64,000 nt of DNA from Paenibacillus sp. FSL H8-0537 (GCF_038051995.1 NZ_CP150290.1:1413501-1477500), one strand, 5' to 3'; positions 16,397 to 29,538 are shown, numbered from the stretch's first letter. Notes: generated by a model not told the origin, from the sequence alone. Numbers and translations: made by a program.

Positions 16397-17962
16397 TTGA
16401 AAAGAAACAAAGGGAAGAAGGCACTGCTCTTATCGCTCATCCTAATGATGACGATAGCGCTGATGTCCGCATGCGGAAATAACAACGATGGTCAAGTCAA
16501 TAACTCGGTGGGGAGCGAACCGCCCGCCAAAAGCAACGAGGTGAAGGAGCTATCCCTGTTTATCGATGCCTCCTGGTATCCGGTGAAGGAATGGACGGGA
16601 GCGGTTGCCGAGAAAATTACCGAAAAGACGGGAATCAAGCTGAAAGTGACAGTAGCCACGGACGACAAGCAGCTTCCGCTCATGATCGCGTCCGGCGATC
16701 TCCCGGATCTGGTTTTTACTAACGCGAACATCGCACGGATGTCCGATTCGAAGCTTTCTTATCCTTGGAACGAGCTGATCGAGAAATACGCGCCTGACTT
16801 TAAGATCGATCCGATACGAATTGCGATCCACACGATGGATGACGGCAATTTCTATACGGTGCGCAACTCCTTCGCGACGCAGGAGGAAATGGTGCAGAAC
16901 AAATACTCGGTCGGCAGCGACGGCAACCCGGGTATCGCGGTGCGCGAGGATATTCTGCAAGAGCTCGGCAATCCGTCAATAGACACCATTGACGACTTTA
17001 TGAAGGTTTTGGGCATGGTCAAAGAAAAATATCCGGACATGATCCCTCTGATCATGGACAAAGATTGGATCGAGCAATACTTCCTGACGCAGTTCGGCGT
17101 CGAGGGCCTTCTGGACGGCTGGTATGAGCGGGACGGAAAAGTGGACTATGCGATCAGACAGCCGGAAATGCTGGATTTCTTCAAGTTTATGAACCGTCTG
17201 TACCGCGAAGGGGACATTCTGGCGGAGAACTTCGCCTATACGAACGATCAGATCGACGATCAGTATTCGACCAGCGGGAAGGCATTCGCGCATATGCATA
17301 CGGTCAGCATAGCAGACTCGGACAATATCAAGGTCAAAAACGCCGGCGGTTCGTATACGTTCCAAATGCTGCCTAGCTCCATTTCGAAAGATGCGAAAGC
17401 GGTCAGCTCCGGACTGGGCTTTGCAGGTACGTTTATCACGAAGAAAAACAAGGATCCGGAGGCGTCGATCAAGTTCCTTCAATATCTGGCGAGCGACGAA
17501 GGCAAAAAGTTAACGATGTTCGGCGTCGAGGGCAAGCATTGGACCTGGAACGACGAAGGGCATCCGAATTTGAAATACGATCCGTCCGACGCCGATTTCG
17601 TCAACAGCAACGGAATCAAATGGTGGTACCTGTACAACGACGGCGTTACAGAAGGCATGTTGAGCTACGTACCGGGAGCGCAGAAGACGAAAGCGTTGAT
17701 GGAAAGAAAGGCGTTCACGGTTTACAAGCCGGAGCTCGGCTTGATTCAGCTGCAGCCGGATTCGGACGAGAAGACGATCAAAACGAAGATCGACGAGATG
17801 ATCAAAAACGAGAAGGTTAAAATCTACTTGGCGAAGTCGGAGGAAGAAGCCGTGGCAAACTACGAGAGCATGGTGAAGAACGCCGAGAAGATCGGTCTGG
17901 ATCGCTTGGTGGATTGGGCTAACCAAACCTATCAGAAGAAGAAGGATTTGTTTAAAAAATAA
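16397..17962 (+). CDS. Extracellular solute-binding lipoprotein, LplA-like
   Basis: A 521-aa sugar-binding protein of the ABC importer. The signal peptide ends in the lipobox ALMSAC (Cys near residue 26), followed by a GNNN linker, so it is membrane-anchored. The body has the SBP_bac_1 fold (MIASGDLPDLVFTN, FAGTFITKKNKDPEASIKFLQYLASDEGKK). It starts behind GGAGGGG. By context it captures fucose-containing oligosaccharides handled by the GH95 downstream; that specificity is inference. Confidence 0.92.
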   Translation: MKRNKGKKALLLSLILMMTIALMSACGNNNDGQVNNSVGSEPPAKSNEVKELSLFIDASWYPVKEWTGAVAEKITEKTGIKLKVTVATDDKQLPLMIASGDLPDLVFTNANIARMSDSKLSYPWNELIEKYAPDFKIDPIRIAIHTMDDGNFYTVRNSFATQEEMVQNKYSVGSDGNPGIAVREDILQELGNPSIDTIDDFMKVLGMVKEKYPDMIPLIMDKDWIEQYFLTQFGVEGLLDGWYERDGKVDYAIRQPEMLDFFKFMNRLYREGDILAENFAYTNDQIDDQYSTSGKAFAHMHTVSIADSDNIKVKNAGGSYTFQMLPSSISKDAKAVSSGLGFAGTFITKKNKDPEASIKFLQYLASDEGKKLTMFGVEGKHWTWNDEGHPNLKYDPSDADFVNSNGIKWWYLYNDGVTEGMLSYVPGAQKTKALMERKAFTVYKPELGLIQLQPDSDEKTIKTKIDEMIKNEKVKIYLAKSEEEAVANYESMVKNAEKIGLDRLVDWANQTYQKKKDLFKK

Positions 17963-17968
17963 GACTGG

Positions 17969-18001
17969 GTCCGTCAGGAGCGCTGCGCGTTCCTGACGGA
18001 C
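17969..18001 (+). terminator. Hairpin between binding-protein and GH95 genes
   Basis: GTCCGTCAGGA pairs perfectly with TCCTGACGGAC across an 11-nt GC-rich loop, followed by only TTTG. It is probably a weak or partial terminator that lowers downstream expression relative to the binding protein. Confidence 0.6.
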
Positions 18002-18057
18002 TTTGCACGCTATATTGCAGGTGAAGGCAAATGGGAGAACGGAAAGGCGGGAAAATG

Positions 18058-20382
18058 ATGAAGCTGGAGTATGATTCGCCCGGTACGGCATGGAAAGAGG
18101 CTCTTCCGATTGGCAACGGACGGCTGGGAGCAATGGTGTTCGGAGCAGCGGAAACGGAAAGAATCCAGATCAACGAGGAGACGTTGTGGTCGGGGGCGCC
18201 GCACGATTATAACCGGCCGGACGCGGGGCAATATTTGCAAGAAGTCCGGAGCCTGATTTTCAATGATCGGATCGAGGAGGCGGAGCGGCTGTTTCTGGAC
18301 CGCATGATGGGCGAGCCGATCCATCTGCAAGCCTACCTGCCTTTTTGCGAGCTGAATCTGGCGTTCCCCGGGCATCGCGAGGTTACGCGATATCGGCGTG
18401 AATTGGATCTGCGGCGGGCGGTGGCGACCGTATCCTATGAAGCCGACGGATGCGAATACACGCGCGAAATCTTCTGTTCCCGCCCGAGCGGCTGCCTGGT
18501 GATTCGGCTTTCGTGCGGCGAGCGGGGCAGTATCGCCGTAGACGCGTCTTTGTCCAGCGTCCACCCCGATGCGTCCGTTCAATCGGACGGCAGCCGTGCG
18601 ATTCGGCTGACTGGACGGACCGGAACGCGCAAGGGTCCAAGAAATTGGAGCGGCTCTTGGGAAGGTCCGGGACTCCGATTCGAAGGGAGGCTCACGGCTT
18701 TTTGCGAAGGCGGCTCGTGCACGGCCGGCGACGGCGTCCTGCGCATAGCGGAAGCGAGTGCCGTAACCCTCGTTTTTTCCGGAGCGACAAGCTTCTTGAA
18801 CTACCGGGACATGGGGGGCGATCCTTCGGAATTGAACAATCGGTATATGGCGCGCGTCTCCGAACGACCTTATCGCGAGTTGCTGGACGAACACGTCGAA
18901 GACCATAAAGCCTTGTATGAACGAGTCTCGATAAGGCTGGGGGGAGCCGGGGCGGACGAGCGAACTGGCGGCAAGCGGCGTCCGACGGATCGGCGCGTAC
19001 TCGACATTCGGGAGACGGAGGACCCGTCGCTCGCCGCGTTATATTTTCAGTTCGGCCGGTATTTGCTCATTGCGTCTTCCAGACCGGGCGATCAGCCTTC
19101 CAACTTGCAAGGCATATGGAATGAAGAAGAATGGCCGGAATGGGGAAGCAAATGGACGACCAACATCAACGTCCAGATGAATTACTGGCCGGCGGAGGTC
19201 GGAAACTTGCCGGAATGCCACCTGCCGCTGTTCGATCTGATCGACGATCTTCGCGTCACCGGCGCGCGCACGGCGGAACTCTATTACGGCGCGAAGGGCT
19301 TCGTCGTCCACCACAATACCGATTTATGGCGCGCCGCGGCCCCGGTCGACATCCATGCCGGAATATGGCCGATGGGCGGGGTATGGTTGGTCCAGCACTT
19401 ATGGGATCACTTCGAATACAATCCCGACCTTGACTTTCTGAGGGTACGGGCCTACCCTGCCATGAAAGAAGCCGCCCGATTCGTGATGGACTTCCTGGTG
19501 GAGGCTCCCGAAGGCGTTAAATTCGCCGGTCTGCTGATTACCAATCCTTCCTATTCGCCGGAGAACGCGTATCGGGACGGCCACGATCGAAGAAGGCATC
19601 TCACGATCTCGTCCACGATGGACGTGCAGTTGATCCGAGACTTGCTCGAACGTTGTTTGATCGCAAGCGAGCTGCTGGGCGAAAATTCGGCGTTCGAACA
19701 CGAAATCCGAAAGGTTCTGGACCGGATCCCCCCCATGCAAATCGGACGATTCGGCCAATTGCAGGAATGGCCGGAGGATTGGGATCGACCAGAAGATTCG
19801 AACGGCCACGTTTCTCACCTTTACGGCTTATATCCCGGCAATCAGATATCCGAGGATACGCCCGAAACGTTCGAGGGGGCGCGCAAAAGCCTCGAGCTTC
19901 GCCATCGGAGCAAGGACCGAATCCTGGCTTGGCCGGCTGCTTGGCGGATAGCGCTGCACGCCAGATTGCGAGACGGGGAGAGCGCGCGCAAGCGGCTCGT
20001 CGATCTCTTGGCGGGATCGACCAATCCGAATCTGCTCAATCAGCATGAGCCGTTTCCGATGCAGATCGACGCCAATTTCGGCGGAACCGCGGGCATTGCG
20101 GAAATGCTGCTGCAAAGCCGATCCCGCTATCGAAACGGAAAAGCCGAATACGAAATCGAATTGCTTCCTGCCTTGCCGGAAACATGGCCGGAAGGCTCCA
20201 TCTCGGGCTTTCGCGCCAGAGGGGGATTCGAAGTCGGCATGACTTGGGCGGAAGGAAGCTTAATCGGCGCCGAGATCCGTTCCCTTTGCGGAATGCCTTG
20301 TACGTTGCGCTATAGGAAGCGATCGATCCGATACACCGTGAAGGCTGGGATATCGTTTCAATTTGATCCGTTCTCACGTTAA
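18058..20382 (+). CDS. GH95 alpha-L-fucosidase (cytoplasmic)
   Basis: About 774 aa of glycoside hydrolase family 95, an inverting 1,2-alpha-L-fucosidase fold. The N-terminal beta domain begins [20 protein letters not shown], the family hallmark. Catalytic-region motifs present are NINVQMNYWPAE (paired Asn), NPSYSPEN (general-acid Glu region) and QIDANFGGTAGIAEML (Asp). There is no signal peptide, so it acts on imported oligosaccharides. AAAGGCGGG favours ATG 18058 over the upstream ATG at 18031. Base composition is visibly more GC-rich than the island before 14 kb. Some GH95 enzymes are alpha-L-galactosidases, so the exact sugar is unsure. Confidence 0.9.
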   Translation: MKLEYDSPGTAWKEALPIGNGRLGAMVFGAAETERIQINEETLWSGAPHDYNRPDAGQYLQEVRSLIFNDRIEEAERLFLDRMMGEPIHLQAYLPFCELNLAFPGHREVTRYRRELDLRRAVATVSYEADGCEYTREIFCSRPSGCLVIRLSCGERGSIAVDASLSSVHPDASVQSDGSRAIRLTGRTGTRKGPRNWSGSWEGPGLRFEGRLTAFCEGGSCTAGDGVLRIAEASAVTLVFSGATSFLNYRDMGGDPSELNNRYMARVSERPYRELLDEHVEDHKALYERVSIRLGGAGADERTGGKRRPTDRRVLDIRETEDPSLAALYFQFGRYLLIASSRPGDQPSNLQGIWNEEEWPEWGSKWTTNINVQMNYWPAEVGNLPECHLPLFDLIDDLRVTGARTAELYYGAKGFVVHHNTDLWRAAAPVDIHAGIWPMGGVWLVQHLWDHFEYNPDLDFLRVRAYPAMKEAARFVMDFLVEAPEGVKFAGLLITNPSYSPENAYRDGHDRRRHLTISSTMDVQLIRDLLERCLIASELLGENSAFEHEIRKVLDRIPPMQIGRFGQLQEWPEDWDRPEDSNGHVSHLYGLYPGNQISEDTPETFEGARKSLELRHRSKDRILAWPAAWRIALHARLRDGESARKRLVDLLAGSTNPNLLNQHEPFPMQIDANFGGTAGIAEMLLQSRSRYRNGKAEYEIELLPALPETWPEGSISGFRARGGFEVGMTWAEGSLIGAEIRSLCGMPCTLRYRKRSIRYTVKAGISFQFDPFSR

Positions 20383-20490
20383 CCGGGGTTTGCGGAATTG
20401 CAAATCTGGAAGGGATGCGCCTCTATCAGAATTCTTTAGTACATGATATGTTAACGATATATGGATTCCACATCGGAGGGAAACGCCGCC

Positions 20491-22272
20491 TTGAGCATCA
20501 TGCGCAAAATCGTGCTTGGTTACGTGATTATGATCTTTATCCCTGTTCTGGCATTCGGTTATCACTATTACACGCAAATCTACGGCAACCTGACGCAACA
20601 ATTCGTGGAGAGCAGGCAGAAAATCCTGGAGCAGGCTTACGCCAATCTGAAAACGGATTTCGCCCGAATTCAGTCGGTCCACCGGGTGCTGCAATACAAT
20701 CCTTACTTGACCGATTATCTGGACGGCGTATACGAATCCGACGCGGACAGCATCTACGCGCTGACCCGCTATATTCTCCCGCTGAACACGCAATCGATGT
20801 TCGCTAATCCGGAGATCGAATCCATCGTCATTTATAAGATGAAGGATCGGGTATTGCCCATCACCAATCTGTTTCGCGATCGGTCTATGCTGGATCCGCA
20901 AACGGAACAAACCGTCTCGTCCCTGAAAGCCGGACAGGGGAAATGGCTGCGCGCCGATCCCGCGGCGTCGGATCCGGACCTGATCTATTACCAGTACATT
21001 TACAATACGCAAATTACGGAGCGAATCGGCCTTCTTGAAATTCGGGTACGCAAAAGTTTAATCCATAACTTCTATGCGGCCGCGGGTGTGGAAGGAAGTT
21101 GGAGAGCGTTGCTGTTGTCCGGACAGGGCGATCCGTTGACGAACGAAGCGCCGGCGTTGGACAAGAAGACATTGCGTCTTCTGCAAGCGGATGACAGGAA
21201 ATTTTTTATCAACCGGCAAACGATCGTCAATCAGCTGAAGCTCGAGCCGCTGGACGTTCGCGTCATCGTCACCGGTCAGGTGGGAGACGTATTCCATTCC
21301 GTGAAGAAGAAGGAAATCGTCTTGGTGACGATGATCGTGCTGCTGTTGATCGCTTTATCCATCGCCTATTACCTGCTGGCTTCGACGATTACCAAACGGA
21401 TTCTTCGGTTGGCCCGGCATATGCGTACGCTGAACGACAATAACCTCAGGCAGCTGACGATCAAAAACGGCAAGTTCGAAAAGGATGAAATCGGCTTCCT
21501 GATCGTCACCTATAACGCGATGGTCCGGCGAATGGATGAGCTCATCAACAACGTCCACCGAGCTGAATTGCGCAACAAAGAAGCGGCATACCAGGTACTG
21601 CAAGCGCAGATCAAGCCTCATTTCCTCTATAACACGCTCGAGACGATCCGCATGGTCGCCGAGGCTAACGACGACAAGGAAGTCGCCGATATTTCCTTCT
21701 GGTTCGGGAAACTGATGCGGTACAGCTTGTCATCCGCGCGGGAAGAAACGGTTCTTGCGAAGGAAATCGAGATGGTTTCCTTTTATATGAACATCCACAA
21801 AATGAGGCTCCAAAGCAGGCTGACTTTTGAAATTCAAGTTGCGCTGGATGCCGAACGGCTGGCTTGTCCGCGATTCCTTTTGCAGCCGCTTATCGAAAAT
21901 GCGATCGTGCATGGAGCTTCCGCCGTCCTTCGACCCGTCCACATCTCGCTGCAGGCGACGGAAACGGAAAGCGAGATTACGATCGACGTTACCGACAGCG
22001 GCAACGGAATTACGCCGGAGAAGCTTCTCGCGCTTCGCGAACGGCTGTCCAGGCACGACGAGCCTAGAAAGGCAGAGGAGCGGGTCGGCGTAGGTTTGAA
22101 AAACGTCAACGAACGAGTCAAAAGCTTCTTCGGAGGAGAATCCCGACTGGAAATCCTCAGCGAGTCGGGCAAAGGAGCCTGCTTGCGCATTATCATCGTG
22201 AAAAGGAAGGTGGCGGACGTTGAAGATCTTGATCGTAGACGACGAACCTTTGATTCTGAAAGGGTTAGTTAA
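20491..22272 (+). CDS. Sensor histidine kinase, YesM family
   Basis: A membrane sensor kinase of about 593 aa. TM1 (VLGYVIMIFIPVLAFGYHYY) and TM2 (IVLVTMIVLLLIALSIAYYLL) flank a large extracellular sensor domain. A HAMP-like linker follows, then the His_kinase domain with phospho-acceptor IKPHFLYNTLE, and an HATPase domain with LLQPLIENAIVHGA, DSGNGI and GVGLKNVNERV. TTG 20491 lies 10 nt after GGAGGG. Its end overlaps the YesN-type regulator by 53 bp. It probably senses the sugar or the binding protein of this locus. Confidence 0.9.
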   Translation: MSIMRKIVLGYVIMIFIPVLAFGYHYYTQIYGNLTQQFVESRQKILEQAYANLKTDFARIQSVHRVLQYNPYLTDYLDGVYESDADSIYALTRYILPLNTQSMFANPEIESIVIYKMKDRVLPITNLFRDRSMLDPQTEQTVSSLKAGQGKWLRADPAASDPDLIYYQYIYNTQITERIGLLEIRVRKSLIHNFYAAAGVEGSWRALLLSGQGDPLTNEAPALDKKTLRLLQADDRKFFINRQTIVNQLKLEPLDVRVIVTGQVGDVFHSVKKKEIVLVTMIVLLLIALSIAYYLLASTITKRILRLARHMRTLNDNNLRQLTIKNGKFEKDEIGFLIVTYNAMVRRMDELINNVHRAELRNKEAAYQVLQAQIKPHFLYNTLETIRMVAEANDDKEVADISFWFGKLMRYSLSSAREETVLAKEIEMVSFYMNIHKMRLQSRLTFEIQVALDAERLACPRFLLQPLIENAIVHGASAVLRPVHISLQATETESEITIDVTDSGNGITPEKLLALRERLSRHDEPRKAEERVGVGLKNVNERVKSFFGGESRLEILSESGKGACLRIIIVKRKVADVEDLDRRRRTFDSERVS

Positions 22273-22960
22273 AATCGTCGAGGAAGTCGCGCCTGTCGGT
22301 TCCGACATTTGCTCGGCCCTCAATGCCCCGGAGGCATTAGAGACAATGAAGCGCTTTATGCCCGATGTGACGATAACGGATATCCATATGCCGGAGAAGA
22401 ACGGATTCGAATTAATTCAGGAGGCCAGGCTTGAGGGGGTATGCGATCGATTTATTATCCTGACCGGCTATGACGAGTTCGACTATGTCCGTCAGGCCCT
22501 TCGCTCGGGCGTCGTAGATTACTTGCTGAAGCCTTTGGACAAAAAGGAAATCGCGTCCCTGCTGAGCCGCGTGAAGGAGGAGCTCCCCGCCGCATCGGAT
22601 TCGGATTACAGTCGGCACGCCGAACGGATATTGGCCTATTTGCAAATGAACTATATGAACGATCTGTCCCTCGACCATCTTGCGGATCGCATGAGTCTGC
22701 ATCCGAATTATATTAGCAGCTTGTTCAAGAAGGAGACGGGAGACACCCTCGTCAATTACTTGAATGCGTTACGAATCCGGGAAGCGCAAAAGCTGCTGAA
22801 AACGCAGCCTCATTCGACCGTTTGCGCGATCAGCCGGCAGGTCGGCTTCGATACCAAGCACTACTTCGCGAAGGTGTTCAAAAAATACACGGGAACGACT
22901 CCCGGCACCTACCGCGAAAATCAAGAAGAAATCGAACGTCATGAATCGCCTAATACCTGA
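22220..22960 (+). CDS. Response regulator, YesN/AraC type
   Basis: A 246-aa protein. The receiver domain (ILIVDDEP, phospho-acceptor D54 in TDIHMP, conserved Lys in LLKPLDKKE) is joined to an AraC-type double helix-turn-helix (SLDHLADRMSLHPNYISSLFKKETG ... CAISRQVGFDTKHYFAKVFKKYTGTTPGTYRE). It starts at TTG 22220 behind AAGGAAGGTGG. It is translationally coupled to the kinase, and most likely activates the permease-GH95 operon. Confidence 0.9.
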   Translation: MKILIVDDEPLILKGLVKIVEEVAPVGSDICSALNAPEALETMKRFMPDVTITDIHMPEKNGFELIQEARLEGVCDRFIILTGYDEFDYVRQALRSGVVDYLLKPLDKKEIASLLSRVKEELPAASDSDYSRHAERILAYLQMNYMNDLSLDHLADRMSLHPNYISSLFKKETGDTLVNYLNALRIREAQKLLKTQPHSTVCAISRQVGFDTKHYFAKVFKKYTGTTPGTYRENQEEIERHESPNT

Positions 22961-23067
22961 AGGTTTTCTTCATTCGCGCTTCACAGGCGAACAACTTAAC
23001 AATTCCTTGCTTCCTTTTCTGATTTTTTATTAAGCAAGATCCTCCTGCCCTTTGCTTAGTTTCTTGC

Positions 23068-23907
23068 TTATCTGTGGCGGTTACGGATATAACGTCCTGG
23101 AGGCATTCCTTCCGATTTCGTAAATTGCTTGGTAAAGGAATAAATATCCCCATAACCAAGACTAACGGCTACGTGTTTAATGGGGAGTCCGGAGAGGAGC
23201 ATCATTTTGGCCTGTTCCATTAAATGTTCAATGTGGTACCGCTGAGGGGAAACTCCGGTTGTGGCTTTAAATAGCTTCCTGAAATTCTCATAGCCCATAT
23301 TTACGGCTGCTGCGGCTTCCTTAATATTGTAATGGATATCATTGGCGCCGCCGATTAGTTGGCAAGCTTTTGAGATTTTATGATCATTGTGCTCTCTCTG
23401 AGTATGATGTACGCTGCCGTGCAAACGGATAATGAGTTCTTGAGCTTTCATCAGCAAATAGGGGAGCCTTTCATCTACAGCGGCTTTAAGAGAGTTCAGC
23501 AGGGCGGCAAATTCATTCAAAATATCGCTTGTATGTCGTGTCGGCTGCACCTCTTGGTCGGAATTTATGATGCCTAGCGTTTTGAGGTAATGATAGACAG
23601 GATAACCTATGCTGATATAAAACTCGATCCATTCCCCATTCGGCTCGATTTCGGTGGAGTGCATACGATCGGGCAAACGTTGTACCAGATCCCCTGCTTG
23701 CATTGTAATAACAGTGCCTTCCTTTGAGATAAATCGCCCGTTGCCTTGCAGGACCAACAAACAGCTGTAATATCCGATCCTGAAGTCATACTGGGAGCGC
23801 TCTGCCGTTCTTTTTCTCATAAAGCCGCATGACAAAATGCCCTGGTCGAAATCGTCTCCGATACACCGGTATACGACATCGTTTTCTTTTATAGCATCGA
23901 AATTCAT
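23068..23907 (-). CDS. AraC-family regulator divergent from beta-galactosidase
   Basis: A 279-aa protein. The N-terminal cupin-like ligand domain (CLLVLQGNGRFISKEGTVITMQAGDLVQRLPDRMHS) is followed by an AraC DNA-binding domain (NIKEAAAAVNMGYENFRKLFKATTGVSPQRYHIEHLMEQAKMMLL, then IKHVAVSLGYGDIYSFTKQFTKSEGMPPGRYI). It is transcribed away from the GH2 gene across a 141-bp shared region, suggesting it controls that gene in response to a sugar. Confidence 0.9.
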   Translation of the reverse strand: MNFDAIKENDVVYRCIGDDFDQGILSCGFMRKRTAERSQYDFRIGYYSCLLVLQGNGRFISKEGTVITMQAGDLVQRLPDRMHSTEIEPNGEWIEFYISIGYPVYHYLKTLGIINSDQEVQPTRHTSDILNEFAALLNSLKAAVDERLPYLLMKAQELIIRLHGSVHHTQREHNDHKISKACQLIGGANDIHYNIKEAAAAVNMGYENFRKLFKATTGVSPQRYHIEHLMEQAKMMLLSGLPIKHVAVSLGYGDIYSFTKQFTKSEGMPPGRYIRNRHR

Positions 23908-23974
23908 ATCGTCACCGCACCTACCAAAATGGATAAATGAATTACCAGACCTAACATTTTATGTGAAAACTTGT

Positions 23975-23989
23975 CCTTATATTATAAGG
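23975..23989. promoter_or_regulatory. Palindrome in the AraC/GH2 divergent promoter region
   Basis: CCTTATA-T-TATAAGG is a perfect 7-1-7 inverted repeat. It lies roughly midway between the divergent starts and contains -10-like TATATT/TATAAT. It could be a promoter element or operator; AraC proteins more often use direct repeats, so its partner is uncertain. Confidence 0.4.
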
Positions 23990-24030
23990 GTATCGACTTT
24001 CATAGCACAACCAATTAAGACAATTTATGA

Positions 24031-27150
<3,120 letters not shown>

Positions 27151-27311
27151 ATAGTAGATCCTCGAAAGCGAAGGATAGAAGTGAATTTTTGATAAAGGCA
27201 CTGGCCAAAGTCAGAGGTCTTTATTGATTAACGACGATTCATTGGCATTGGCTTCTAGTACATCGGATCGGACTCCGCAATGTGCATCAGCGCCTTATTC
27301 TGACTTACGGG

Positions 27312-27917
27312 GAAGGATATGGGCTGAAGCAATTCCTTGACTACCTGGCGTCCGAACAGGCTCAAGTCCTGATCAACTGGGGCGTTGAAGGAAAGCATTA
27401 TGTAATAGAGAACGGCAAACGCGTCGTTCCGGCAGACGTGCAGAAGCGTATCATCGAGGATAACGAGGCGTTCAAGAAGGAATCCGGCGTTGAATCCTAT
27501 GTCACCATGGGACTCCACTATGGCGATGGCGTCAAGGATTCTACCGGCAATTTCTTCACGAAGAAGAACCCTGAAGAAATTCAGAACAAGTATACGGCCG
27601 CGGACAAGGAAACTTTGAAGGCCTATGGCGCCACGGTTTGGGCGGATTTCTTCACGCCAGTGAACGACATGCCGGCGAAGCCTTGGGGAGCGGCCTGGAA
27701 TCTCTCCTTACCGGCCGACGACGAGGTCTCGATCCTGCAAACCAAGGTGAAGGATATTACCTGGAGTCGGCTCCCCCAGGCCATTATGGCTAAGCCGGAG
27801 AAATTCGACCAAATTTGGGATGAATATCAACAAGAACTGATCAGTACCGGTGTAGAGAGAATGGAAAAAGGATTTTCGAAATACATCCAGGATCGCGTCA
27901 AGCTTTGGAACGAATAG
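27312..27917 (+). pseudogene. Solute-binding protein (LplA-like), C-terminal fragment
   Basis: About 200 aa matching the last 40 percent of an LplA-type binding protein: GLKQFLDYLASEQAQVLINWGVEGKHYVIENGKR-type blocks, then ...FEKYIQDRVKLWNE-like end. There is no start, signal peptide or N-terminal lobe. It joins the sequence after the GH2 gene at about 27280-27312. It is a relic of another transporter operon. Confidence 0.85.
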
Positions 27918-27994
27918 GAACTAGTTAAGATTATTCGCAGCCAAGATCTAGTCCATCGGGACCGGATCGGGTCAGTACGATTTGGAGAAAGTTA

Positions 27995-28027
27995 AATTCC
28001 GTGAGCCTAACTGGCTCGCGGAATTTT
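27995..28027 (+). terminator. Terminator after the binding-protein fragment
   Basis: AATTCCGTGAGCC pairs with GGCTCGCGGAATT (one GU wobble) around TAACT, followed by TTTTT. Confidence 0.8.
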
Positions 28028-28396
28028 TTACTTCCTCGGCCAACTGACAAACGATACGGCGGCAGTCATCGATCCGTTCTCGCCAGCCACTCCTCCCATT
28101 TTCCTCTGTCTCCCCGACTTTCAATATAAACGCTCGTACAGCACCAATTCTGGGAAGGCAACAACTTCTTCGTTTCCGCAAGCAAATGCCGGTACGCTCT
28201 CTCTATGCGGTTGCCCGGACGCTCCGACATCATCCGCAAACGTTGTTGACGCCGATCAGGATGCTGATCAGATCCGGATTTAAGCTGATCGCGTCATCGT
28301 CCCAGCGGGCGTAAAAATCTGCGACCCGATTGCCGCCGACTCCCCGGTTGATGAACTGCGGCTGGTTGCCGACCAATTCGAGGCCGAGCTTGCCAG
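28028..28396 (-). pseudogene. SGNH/GDSL hydrolase, degenerate remnant
   Basis: On the minus strand one frame reads GLELVGNQPQFINRGVGGN, then RVADFYARWDDDAISLNPD and LISILIGVNNVCG and a stop. This is the central block of SGNH esterases (Asn/Gly oxyanion region, GVND motif altered to GVNN). A second frame then gives YRHLLAETKKLLP, and a third gives FILKVGETEENGRSG...IVCQLAEE, both from the C-terminal part of the same family. At least one internal deletion and two frameshifts are needed, and the GDS start is missing. Confidence 0.75.
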
Positions 28397-28397
28397 C

Positions 28398-28427
28398 AGC
28401 AGCCGCAAGTAAGCGGCTGCTATTTTT
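28398..28427 (+). terminator. Orphan terminator-like hairpin
   Basis: AGCAGCCGC, AAGTAA and GCGGCTGCT form a 9-bp perfect stem followed by ATTTTT. No intact plus-strand gene precedes it, so it is probably left over from the lost neighbour of the SGNH remnant. Confidence 0.65.
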
Positions 28428-28521
28428 ATGAAAGTAACGGGCTGATTAATTCAATAATGAGTCTAGCATCTCTCCTGGAATTAGGTTATTATTGGAAGAA
28501 TTGCTTTGAGGAGAGATGCAG

Positions 28522-29325
28522 ATGTCGGACATACAGGCAATTGTATTAGACCTGGATGGAACATTGCTCGGCAGCGACAAATTCATATCGCCTAGAAATT
28601 ACGAGGCTGTTAAACGGTGTTATGATTCCGGAATCCATATTATCGTCGCCACGGCGCGACCACCCAGAGCGGCCAATCAATTTGTAAAGAATTTTCCTTT
28701 TGTAGACTACTTGGTCTATTACAATGGTGCTCAAACAATATGCAAGTCTAAGCAAACACAACGGCACATTAGTATCCCAATGGAGATTAGCCACCAGATC
28801 AACAATTTCATTGAGTTACATGCACCTCAATCGATAATTAATTACGAGGTCTATGACTCATGCTATACGTGTACACCAGTTCCTGACTCGCAACTTACTC
28901 ATTTCGGTATCCGTTCAAATGATCCTAAACCCCTGGTTGTTGATAAGAATTTTATTAGATCACTATCCCCAACCAAAATATTGGTTCATGGTTACAGCAC
29001 ATGGATGGATGTTATCGAGCAATTCGGTAATCATGTGAACGTAATCGCAACTGATGGAGGAGTATTGATTCAAATCATGCAAAAATCAGCTTCAAAGGAA
29101 GAAGCAGTGCGATGGGTACTTGACGAGATCGGGGTGAAGCCAGAAAATGCAATGGTGTTCGGGGATGATTATAACGATTTGGGATTATTCCAATTGTGCG
29201 GATTCCCGATCGCCATGGGGAACGCAATTATCGAACTTAAGAATTGCGCAGCCCATGTAACCGATTCAAATGATAACGATGGTGTTGCTATTACTCTAGA
29301 GAGATTGGTGGGTGTAAACAGTTAG
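28522..29325 (+). CDS. HAD-superfamily sugar phosphatase, Cof type
   Basis: A 267-aa cytoplasmic phosphatase. Motif I is IVLDLDGTLLGSD (nucleophile Asp and acid Asp). Motif II Thr lies in IIVATARP, and motif IV is MVFGDDYNDLGLF. A C2-type cap sits between motifs II and III. Cof-type HADs remove phosphate from sugar phosphates, nucleotides or FMN; the substrate is not evident. ATG 28522 has GAGGAG 7 nt upstream and is preferred over the ATG at 28516. Confidence 0.88.
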   Translation: MSDIQAIVLDLDGTLLGSDKFISPRNYEAVKRCYDSGIHIIVATARPPRAANQFVKNFPFVDYLVYYNGAQTICKSKQTQRHISIPMEISHQINNFIELHAPQSIINYEVYDSCYTCTPVPDSQLTHFGIRSNDPKPLVVDKNFIRSLSPTKILVHGYSTWMDVIEQFGNHVNVIATDGGVLIQIMQKSASKEEAVRWVLDEIGVKPENAMVFGDDYNDLGLFQLCGFPIAMGNAIIELKNCAAHVTDSNDNDGVAITLERLVGVNS

Positions 29326-29420
29326 ATCAACAAAGCAACGGCAGTCTAATACTTTATTTTCTTTCAACAGTAAGTACGTTTCTAACTTAAATTAAGCAAA
29401 CGAGGAACGATAGTTCAATC

Positions 29421-29461
29421 AAAAAAGCTGCGGCGGATCGAAGGATCTACTGCAGCTTTTG
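29421..29461. terminator. Bidirectional terminator hairpin
   Basis: AAAAGCTGC (29423-29431) pairs with GCAGCTTTT (29452-29460), flanked by A and T runs on both sides. It follows the HAD gene. Confidence 0.7.
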
Positions 29462-29538
29462 TTCAAGTAAAGGGCAGGATACTTCCAATATGTGTTAGTA
29501 TAAAACTGCTCTGATTAAAGCTTGAGCCGGGGGGTTTT

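Noticed and set aside
17510..18906. Long minus-strand frames opposite the binding-protein and GH95 genes
   Set aside because: They are antisense to clearly conserved proteins in a GC-rich region, where long spurious frames are common.
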